From positions 1 through 19,939 of the forward strand of contig JBBRTW010000076.1 in assembly GCA_038244055.1 (NCBI GenBank): a stretch of DNA of 19,939 bases, in the 5' to 3' direction. Below are positions 14,629 to 19,939 of the stretch, piece by piece. The notes beneath the pieces are model-generated. The model had not been told where the DNA came from. It did not search any database and was given only the letters and a program-made list of their open reading frames with translations. Both the position numbers and the translations under genes were made by a program. How positions within the stretch are numbered: the stretch's first letter is position 1; each line of letters starts with the position of its first letter. The stretch comes from DASPKW01 sp038244055. GTDB taxonomy: Bacteria > Planctomycetota > Phycisphaerae > Tepidisphaerales > Tepidisphaeraceae.

Positions 14629-16128
14629 ATGGCATGGCGACTATCTGATGAGGAATCACTTCGAATTCTTGTCGAACAGAATCCATGGCGTTCGCTTGGA
14701 CACGTTCCCGGCACGCTAAACAGGCCTGGACGGCGTCCATTTGCGGAGCATCTGTGGCGTAGTATTGCCGCTCCCGCATTCGAACGCTTTCAGATCGTCA
14801 TTGGGCCTCGCCGGGTTGGCAAGACCGTGGCGATGTATCAAACCGTTCAGGAGTTGCTCGCGCAGGGGGTGCCTGCGGACCGGTTGTGGTGGATGCATCT
14901 GGCCCATCCGATGCTGATGCGAATGGAATTGGGCCATTTAATGGACGTGGCGGTCAGGGCAAGCGGCGCGACAACGAAGAATCCCGCCTATCTGTTCCTG
15001 GATGAAGTCACTTACGCACGCGATTGGGATACATGGCTCAAGACATTCTTCGATGAGCGCCGTCCGGTCAGGATCATCGGCACGTCAAGTTCAACAGCGG
15101 CCCTCAGGCAAGGTCGCCTTGAGAGCGGTGTTGGACGATGGGAAGAGCTGTACCTGACGACCTGCCTCTTCACGGAATATTTGTCGCTGAGAGGGAATGC
15201 GATTTCGATGCCGGTGGGGGCGACATTGGCGGATACGATCGAACAGGCCATCATCGCGCGGTATGCGACGCCGGCCCTCGGCGCAGAACGCCTGCGATAC
15301 ATGTTCATTGGTGGATTTCCTGAACTGTTAATGAAAAATACGCCGGAGACGGAGCCTCAACTGTTTTTGTTCAATGGAGAAGCCGACCTCGCATCGGACC
15401 TGCTTCGTTCCCAGCGGGTTCTAAGGGATGATGCGGTCCAGAAGGCGCTCTATTTGGATATCCCGCAGGTGTTCGGCGTATCAGAACCGCTGAATCTGGA
15501 GCGGCTGCTTTATACGCTCGCGGGACAAATCACCGGCATCATGTCTTTCGCGTCGCTCGCGGCGGATGTGGGCCTTACCGCGCCGACTCTTGAGAAGTAC
15601 GTCAGTTATCTCGAGCGCTCGTTCCTGATTTTTCTTCTTCCCAACTACGCTCCGAAGGAAGAGACAGTCCAGCGCCGGGGCCGCAAAATCTATTTTGTCG
15701 ACGGCGCGGTTCGCAATGCGGCCCTGCAGAGAGGAATCGTCCCCTTGCGCGATCCGAGCGAGACTGGAGTCTTGATTGAAAACATGGTCGCGTCACACCT
15801 TCATGCGCTAACGCAGCAGACGGGTTCGCGACTCTATCACTGGCGGCAAGGAGGCCATGAGGTTGATCTGATCCTGGACGACCCGGAAAAACCTCTCGCA
15901 TTCGAAATTGCATCGTCGGAGAATCATGGAACGGCTGGTATACGGGCCTTTCAGGAGCGCCATCAACGGTTTGCCGGCCGATGCTTTCTGGTGTATCCAG
16001 ATGCTCCGGCGATTCTTCCGGAGTCTAATGCCCAGGGCTCGATGATTGGACGGCTGCCACTTGATCTGTTGCTTCTGTCGATTGGCGCCCAGGCGGAGCA
16101 GGCGGTCCGACAACGCTTCTCGGCCTGA
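14629..16128 (+). CDS. AAA ATPase with DUF4143 C-terminal domain
   Basis: The 499-residue protein of the AAA_14/DUF4143 class has Walker A GPRRVGKT at 59-66, Walker B YLFLDEV at 121-127 and a sensor-like IIGTSSS at 149-155. A winged-helix-like stretch follows (FASLAADVGLTAPTLEKYVSYLERSFLI, about 307-334). The C-terminal PD-(D/E)xK-like domain includes IENMVASHL (Glu384) and YHWRQGGHEVDLIL (403-416). The strand that usually reads IEVKSS reads FEIASS (425-430), so the catalytic Lys is replaced by Ala428. Roles of the family are poorly known; they are often horizontally acquired accessory ATPases. Codon and base usage looks more relaxed and AT-richer than in xylA and gatB on either side, consistent with insertion. 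ATG 14629 has no clear ribosome site. It ends 34 bases before gatB. Confidence 0.88.
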   Translation: MAWRLSDEESLRILVEQNPWRSLGHVPGTLNRPGRRPFAEHLWRSIAAPAFERFQIVIGPRRVGKTVAMYQTVQELLAQGVPADRLWWMHLAHPMLMRMELGHLMDVAVRASGATTKNPAYLFLDEVTYARDWDTWLKTFFDERRPVRIIGTSSSTAALRQGRLESGVGRWEELYLTTCLFTEYLSLRGNAISMPVGATLADTIEQAIIARYATPALGAERLRYMFIGGFPELLMKNTPETEPQLFLFNGEADLASDLLRSQRVLRDDAVQKALYLDIPQVFGVSEPLNLERLLYTLAGQITGIMSFASLAADVGLTAPTLEKYVSYLERSFLIFLLPNYAPKEETVQRRGRKIYFVDGAVRNAALQRGIVPLRDPSETGVLIENMVASHLHALTQQTGSRLYHWRQGGHEVDLILDDPEKPLAFEIASSENHGTAGIRAFQERHQRFAGRCFLVYPDAPAILPESNAQGSMIGRLPLDLLLLSIGAQAEQAVRQRFSA

Positions 16129-16141
16129 GTATACTTCTCAC

Positions 16142-16161
16142 GTCATCCTGAAAGGTCGCTT
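16142..16161. repeat. Possible truncated GTCATCCTGA repeat before gatB
   Basis: gtcatcctgaaaggtcgctt, ending just before the gatB ATG, shares its first ten bases with the repeat unit in the tmk tail and then a GGTCGC-like core. It may be a decayed copy; its position places repeat DNA in the gatB leader. The match is short and could be chance. Confidence 0.4.
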
Positions 16162-16162
16162 A

Positions 16163-17659
16163 ATGCCCCCTCGCTCCGTCCAATCCTTCCGCGTCCTGGT
16201 CGGCATGGAAATCCATGTTCAGCTTGCCACGGCCAGCAAGATGTTCACTTCCGTCGCCAACGGTGCGGCCAATTTCGGCGCGGAGCCTAATTCGCTGGTC
16301 GATCAACAGATTCTCGGGCTGCCGGGCGTCCTGCCCGTCATGAACAAAAAGGCGGTGGAATACTCGATCAAGGTGGGCCTGGCGCTGGGGTGCAAGATCG
16401 CGCGGCATACCAAGTGGGATCGCAAGTCCTACTACTACCCCGACCTGCCCAAGAATTACCAGATCAGCCAGTACGACCTGCCGCTCTGCTACGAGGGCGT
16501 TTTTGAAAGTCCACTGGCCGAGCCCGCGCCCGGTGGGCCGCGGGCGCATACTGTGCGCATCCGCCGGGCCCATCTCGAGGAAGATGCCGGCAAACTCATG
16601 CACGAGGCACCCGGCGGCTTCAAGATCGATCACACCATCGTCGATCTCAACCGCGCCGGCACGCCCCTGCTGGAGATCGTCACCGAGCCGGATCTCTCAT
16701 CGCCGCAGGATGTCGCGGTCTTCGGGCAGGAGCTGCAGAAACTCGTGCAGTTTCTTGGGGTCTCCGAAGGGCAGATGCAGATGGGGCACATGCGCTTCGA
16801 GCCCAATATCAATGTCCACATCATCGATGCCGAGGGCGCGGTTCACAAGACGGCCATCACCGAGATTAAGAACCTCAACAGTTTTTCGGTGCTGGAAAAA
16901 GCGACGGCCTACGAAATTCGCCGGCAGATCGATCAGTGGGTGGAGACCGGCAGCCTCGGCAAGAAATCAACGTACGGATGGGATGAAGCCGCGCAGGCGA
17001 CATACTGGCAGCGCGACAAGGAGGATGCCAACGATTACCGCTATTTTCCCGATCCGGATCTGGTGCCGGTGGAGGTGAGCGAGGCGTGGCTGATGGAGAT
17101 CAAGGCGCAGATCGGCGAACTGCCGGCCGCGCGTTTGAAGCGGTATACGGATGCGCTGGGGATCGCGCCGACGGAGGCGGCGATTTTGGCGGGCGATCGG
17201 CTCACGGGGGATCTGCTCGATCAGGCGATCGCGGCGGGGGCGAGCGCCAAGCGGGCGGCGAATCTGATCCTCTCGCATGGGCGGCGATTGGCGAATGAGC
17301 GCGGGATCGCGCTCTCCAAATTGAACATCGCGCCGAAGCGTCTGGCAGAGGTGGCAGCGCTGATTGAAGCGAACAAGCTCGCGGCTTCCGAGCCGGCCGG
17401 GAAGGTTCTTGAGCGGCTGATCGATCACGATGCGCCGGCCGAGCAGATCGCGACGGAGCTTGGGCTGATCCAATCGAGCGACACGGGGCCGATCGATGCG
17501 GCGATTGCGGCGCTGATCGCGGCCAATCCGCGTCCATTGCAGGATTACAAAGCCGGCAAGCAGGCAGCGCTGGGGGCGCTGGTGGGGATGGTGATGAAGA
17601 ATGTGAAGGGGCTGAATGCGAAGGTGGTGCAGGAGAGGTTGAGGGAAAAGTTGGGATAA
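16163..17659 (+). CDS. gatB: Asp-tRNA(Asn)/Glu-tRNA(Gln) amidotransferase subunit B
   Basis: The 498-residue product carries the GatB signatures: VGMEIHVQLATASKMF at the N-terminus, RKSYYYPDLPKNYQISQYD, IRRAHLEEDAGKLMHE, DLNRAGTPLLEIVTEPDL and NDYRYFPDPDLVPV. These form the kinase-like active site that phosphorylates the misacylated amino acid and transfers ammonia. The C-terminal helical YqeY-like tail (about 350-498), ending MVMKNVKGLNAKVVQERLREKL, binds tRNA. ATG 16163 was chosen because it directly precedes the conserved start, and in-frame codons upstream read through the ATPase 3' end in another frame. The gene is about 9 kb from gatCA. An ATPase of accessory character lies immediately upstream. 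Confidence 0.97.
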   Translation: MPPRSVQSFRVLVGMEIHVQLATASKMFTSVANGAANFGAEPNSLVDQQILGLPGVLPVMNKKAVEYSIKVGLALGCKIARHTKWDRKSYYYPDLPKNYQISQYDLPLCYEGVFESPLAEPAPGGPRAHTVRIRRAHLEEDAGKLMHEAPGGFKIDHTIVDLNRAGTPLLEIVTEPDLSSPQDVAVFGQELQKLVQFLGVSEGQMQMGHMRFEPNINVHIIDAEGAVHKTAITEIKNLNSFSVLEKATAYEIRRQIDQWVETGSLGKKSTYGWDEAAQATYWQRDKEDANDYRYFPDPDLVPVEVSEAWLMEIKAQIGELPAARLKRYTDALGIAPTEAAILAGDRLTGDLLDQAIAAGASAKRAANLILSHGRRLANERGIALSKLNIAPKRLAEVAALIEANKLAASEPAGKVLERLIDHDAPAEQIATELGLIQSSDTGPIDAAIAALIAANPRPLQDYKAGKQAALGALVGMVMKNVKGLNAKVVQERLREKLG

Positions 17660-17666
17660 GCCCCGC

Positions 17667-17703
17667 TTGACCCGTCGCATATTTAGTATATCATACGCTA
17701 TAC
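17667..17703 (+). promoter_or_regulatory. hicAB promoter with operator-like inverted repeat
   Basis: TTGACC (17667-17672) and TATCAT (17689-17694) are separated by 16 bases and each matches consensus at five of six positions. GTATA (17686-17690) and TATAC (17699-17703) form an inverted repeat with 8 bases between, covering the -10. This is where the HicB ribbon-helix-helix domain would be expected to bind for autoregulation. Transcription would leave a leader of about 95-100 bases before hicA containing small GC-rich hairpins. Confidence 0.6.
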
Positions 17704-17800
17704 AAACTGCGGCCCGGGAAAACGGGCTGGGAGGCAGCCGAGCGATTCGGTTTGGCATGGAGGCCATTGCCACAGGGTGTTACCCGTCCGGAGTGCATCC

Positions 17801-17998
17801 ATGCCCAGCCCCGAGCCGTTCCGAGAAGTGCGTCGAATGATCGAATCCCAAGGTTGGTTGCTCGACCGAGTCCGCGGATCGCATCATACGTTCACAAAAC
17901 CGAATCGACGTAACATCGTGATCCCGGTGCATAATGGATTGGTAAAGCCCGCCTATGTCCGACAAGCGAAAAAAATCATCGAAGAAGCCGGCGATTGA
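17801..17998 (+). CDS. hicA: HicA-type mRNA interferase toxin
   Basis: The 65-residue double-stranded-RNA-binding-fold protein matches the HicA/YcfA family: FREVRRMIESQGW, then the catalytic RGSHHTFTKP (His28), then VIPVHNGLVKPAYVRQAKKII. HicA cleaves mRNA and arrests growth unless bound by HicB. ATG 17801 has GGAG 7 bases upstream; an in-frame GTG at 17777 would add eight unneeded residues. The gene overlaps the antitoxin gene by 44 bases, so the two are co-transcribed and probably translationally linked. The toxin looks intact. Confidence 0.93.
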   Translation: MPSPEPFREVRRMIESQGWLLDRVRGSHHTFTKPNRRNIVIPVHNGLVKPAYVRQAKKIIEEAGD

Positions 17999-18365
17999 TC
18001 GCCCGTTTGATCCCAGTATTCTCCGCCGCGCTCGCGAGATCGCCGATGGATACCATCTGATCCTCCATTTCGAGGACGACGACTTCTACGGTCGCGCATT
18101 GGAAATGCCGAATGTGATGAACGATGGGAAGACCCCTGACGAATGCGTTGAGAATACGCGCGATATCCTTACCACCGTGATCGCATATCTGATGGAAAAG
18201 GGTGAGCCTGTCCCCGCGCCGGCCGGCGAATCCAAGCGCACAGAGCAGGTCAACATCCGCGTCACTCCCGAAGAAAAACTGCTCCTCGAAGAAACCGCGA
18301 GGCAAAAAGGCTTTCGCGGCATCTCCGATTTCATTCGCAGCGCCGGCCTCGCCGGCGCTCGCTGA
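17955..18365 (+). CDS. hicB: HicB-type antitoxin with ribbon-helix-helix domain
   Basis: The 136-residue product has a Lys-rich start and a HicB N-terminal degraded RNase H-like domain (YHLILHFEDDDFYGRALEMP, then GKTPDECVENTRDILTTVIAYLMEKGEPVP). The C-terminal ribbon-helix-helix domain (VNIRVTPEEKLLLEETARQKG, then ISDFIRSAGL) should bind the operator at the promoter. It neutralises HicA by direct binding and represses the operon. ATG 17955 lies inside hicA, giving a 44-base overlap, longer than the usual few bases. Both genes look intact, so the module is likely functional. Confidence 0.93.
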   Translation: MSDKRKKSSKKPAIDRPFDPSILRRAREIADGYHLILHFEDDDFYGRALEMPNVMNDGKTPDECVENTRDILTTVIAYLMEKGEPVPAPAGESKRTEQVNIRVTPEEKLLLEETARQKGFRGISDFIRSAGLAGAR

Positions 18366-18418
18366 AACTCCGTTTCTCTTCGTGGAAGCTCTTCGGAAGC
18401 CTGTTTGATGCGTCATCA

Positions 18419-18595
18419 TCACTCCCGCGTCGCGAGCGCGTTCCATCGCCTCTGGATTAACTCGACGACAGGCGTAATTGGTTGATGAGAAATTGTATTG
18501 GGCAGGACAAACGCGCATCCCACGATCATTGCCGCCAGCGCCAATTTGCTCAGCGGCGCTTTCGATTCCGCCGAACGATAGTCGAGGTTCAACAT
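18419..18595 (-). CDS. Small single-span membrane protein (58 aa), unrecognised
   Basis: The ATG at 18595 overlaps the end of the upstream exported-protein gene by 7 bases (…GGATGTTGA…), which suggests translational coupling. The product has a short polar N-terminus (MLNLDYRSAESKAPLSK), one hydrophobic span (about LALAAMIVGCAFVLP) and a polar tail ending RRWNALATRE. I do not recognise it, but short planctomycete proteins of the type 'DYR…P…K, hydrophobic span' accompany exported proteins. It is small, so chance cannot be excluded; the overlapping start and clean membrane segment favour a gene. Confidence 0.5.
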   Translation of the reverse strand: MLNLDYRSAESKAPLSKLALAAMIVGCAFVLPNTISHQPITPVVELIQRRWNALATRE

Positions 18596-19197
18596 CCGCA
18601 ATCCGGCTGCTCCCGCCTCAACTCCGGCGTGCGCCGCTCCGACCAATCCTCCAAAGCCCGATACGCCTTGATCCGCTCCGCATCGAATCCATACTCCGCC
18701 ATCTCAAAATCCGTGTACTTCCCCAATAGCCGCCACTGGCCCTCCTGCCGGATCAGATACCACGGCTTGATATCGATCGTCTTGCGGCCATCTTTCAAGA
18801 AGTCGTTGATCAGCACCACCGCCAGATCGCCCGATTCCTTCGATTCCAGCACCGCGAAATCCCAACCCGGATTCGCCAGCGCCTCGGCCAGTCGCTTGAT
18901 CCGGCGATCGACATCGCGCACGGGTTTGGGCGATGTGGCGATGAGTTTGGCCGCCTCCTCGCGCTGGCCGGCTTTGAGGAGGTCGTGGAATTGCTTGACC
19001 GCCAGCCCCGATGGCAGCAGCGGCCGAGTCGCCGGCCTGCTCGCCGGGCGGGAGGCGGGCCGCGATGTCGCGGGCTCCGCGCCCGGCTTGCTCTCCGCGT
19101 GTGGCAGAACGCCCGCCTCCTCCTTCTCCGCCGCCAGCGCGGTGATACCCAGCAGCATCACCGCGATCGCCATCGTCCGGTAAATCGTGTTATTCAT
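18589..19197 (-). CDS. Exported protein with SRPAS linker, unknown function
   Basis: The 202-residue product has a signal peptide (MNNTIYRTMAIAVMLLGITALAAEK), then a low-complexity linker (34-59) of repeated Ser-Arg-Pro-Ala units typical of planctomycete exported proteins. An alpha/beta domain follows with FHDLLKAGQREEAAKLIATS, LAVVLINDFLKDG and PWYLIRQEGQWRLLGKYTDFE. The order helix, helix, then strands with a 'W-x-L-x-R-Q-x-G-x-W-R-L' pair looks like an NTF2-like or DUF4878-like fold, which is inference. ATG 19197 was chosen since it starts the signal peptide; a longer in-frame start at 19251 adds 18 residues. GGAG lies 11 bases upstream. Probably periplasmic or surface attached. It likely forms a two-gene transcript with the small membrane protein downstream. 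Confidence 0.8.
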   Translation of the reverse strand: MNNTIYRTMAIAVMLLGITALAAEKEEAGVLPHAESKPGAEPATSRPASRPASRPATRPLLPSGLAVKQFHDLLKAGQREEAAKLIATSPKPVRDVDRRIKRLAEALANPGWDFAVLESKESGDLAVVLINDFLKDGRKTIDIKPWYLIRQEGQWRLLGKYTDFEMAEYGFDAERIKAYRALEDWSERRTPELRREQPDCGC

Positions 19198-19421
19198 GAC
19201 TGGTGCCGCTCCATCTTCACTCCATGTCGTCCCCATGTCGTCCGCCGGCAACGCGAATCATCCCGCCATGTTGCCGCCAGGCATCATCCGGCATAAACCG
19301 AACCGCATTGCAATCGGCCGCTGCAAATCGGAACGCCGCATTTGGCCCGGTATTCTAGCGTTTTTCGCGCTCAAGAGCGACCCGGCACGCGCGCCGACCC
19401 TCCGTTTGCTTTAGATCGGGC

Positions 19422-19865
19422 GTGGCGATACCCGTCGATCTCATCGTGGCCGCGCTGGACCTGAAACTGGTCCAACTGCTGCGCGGCGCGATGCGCGCCG
19501 CCGATATCGCCTCCGGCCGAGGCCAGGCCGCCACGCCCCTGGGCCCCGCGCCCGATCCCGAGCCGCAGCGCCGGTTCCATTACACACCCGAACCGGTCAT
19601 CGAGCCGCGGCGGCATTTCCACCCCAGCCCGATTTACGAACGGCCGCTGGTGATTCATCTCCGCCCGCGCTTCGTCGAGCCGCCGCCGATCCCCCTCCCC
19701 GCGCCGATGGAGCCCGAGTCTCCGCACAAGCCCAAATCGCCTTTTGTCCCGCCGTGGAAACTCCTCCCGTGGGAAAATGCGCCCCAAACGATACAGGTGA
19801 TAAAGGTGGTCAAGCGCACGCCCGATATCGTGAGAAAGGGAACCTTGCTCGATTGTTTTATATGA
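19422..19865 (+). CDS. Proline-rich conserved-looking hypothetical protein
   Basis: The 147-residue product starts with a short hydrophobic/amphipathic helix (MAIPVDLIVAALDLKLVQLLRGAM). A proline- and histidine-rich middle follows, in which the motif (F/I)-H-x-x-P recurs at His53, His67 and His79 (a degenerate ~13-residue repeat with Arg and Glu). The C-terminus is ordered (PPWKLLPWENAPQTIQVIKVVKR, then KGTLLDCFI). No enzyme motif is seen and no signal peptide is obvious. The repeated, biased but regular composition and the defined ends suggest a real gene rather than chance in GC-rich DNA. The start is a GTG at 19422 with no good ribosome site, so the start is uncertain. The function is unknown. 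Bases 19866-19939 show nothing I can call. Confidence 0.6.
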   Translation: MAIPVDLIVAALDLKLVQLLRGAMRAADIASGRGQAATPLGPAPDPEPQRRFHYTPEPVIEPRRHFHPSPIYERPLVIHLRPRFVEPPPIPLPAPMEPESPHKPKSPFVPPWKLLPWENAPQTIQVIKVVKRTPDIVRKGTLLDCFI

Positions 19866-19939
19866 CATTTTCCGCGTCGGTATCGGATACTCGATGCGAA
19901 TGTGAAACAGGCCACGCCGGCAACTCGCCCCGGCCGCCC

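Overview
The window looks like chromosomal DNA of a GC-rich member of the Planctomycetota, most likely a Phycisphaerae-type lineage. The evidence is indirect. There is a secreted c-type cytochrome fused to a DUF2231-like membrane domain, a Ser-Arg-Pro-Ala-Ser linker in an exported protein, a non-contiguous GatCAB amidotransferase, short directons with frequent strand changes, and many different intergenic repeat families. No rRNA, tRNA, CRISPR array, transposase or phage structural gene was seen.

Layout, left to right. The window opens with the tail of a sugar-phosphate isomerase/epimerase (1-321) and a repeat hairpin. A Tat-type Rieske protein (minus) diverges from the cytochrome/DUF2231 protein (plus). 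A predicted outer-membrane barrel protein (minus) follows, with a well-formed promoter and a 17-bp palindrome of Fur 7-1-7 geometry, divergent from a secreted NHL-repeat protein. Next is gatC, a two-gene accessory cassette and gatA, then an unusual NRAMP-family transporter. galK (minus) diverges from tmk-holB (plus). A beta-propeller phytase-like gene (minus) and xylose isomerase (plus) follow. Then come a DUF4143-type AAA ATPase preceded by a terminator-like hairpin, gatB, a hicAB toxin-antitoxin operon, a minus-strand pair of small exported/membrane proteins, and a proline-rich conserved hypothetical.

How the genes work together. GatC, GatA and GatB form the tRNA-dependent amidotransferase, although gatB lies about 9 kb from gatCA. 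Tmk and HolB serve dTTP supply and clamp loading. GalK and XylA point to use of plant-type sugars, and the phytase to phosphate scavenging. HicAB, the ATPase and the cassette inside gatCA are the accessory elements.

The most interesting points are these: (i) the overlapping pair at 4679-5333, a small protein with an ADP-ribosyltransferase-toxin-like look followed by a stand-alone protein resembling EF-Tu domain III, lodged between gatC and gatA; (ii) the operator-like palindrome on the barrel-protein promoter; (iii) at least five unrelated repeat families in separate intergenic gaps, one of which supplies the C-terminal codons of tmk; (iv) the NRAMP homologue lacking the canonical Asn and Met metal ligands; (v) a DUF4143 ATPase whose nuclease-like domain lacks the expected lysine. 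All family assignments were made by reading motifs, without database searches.
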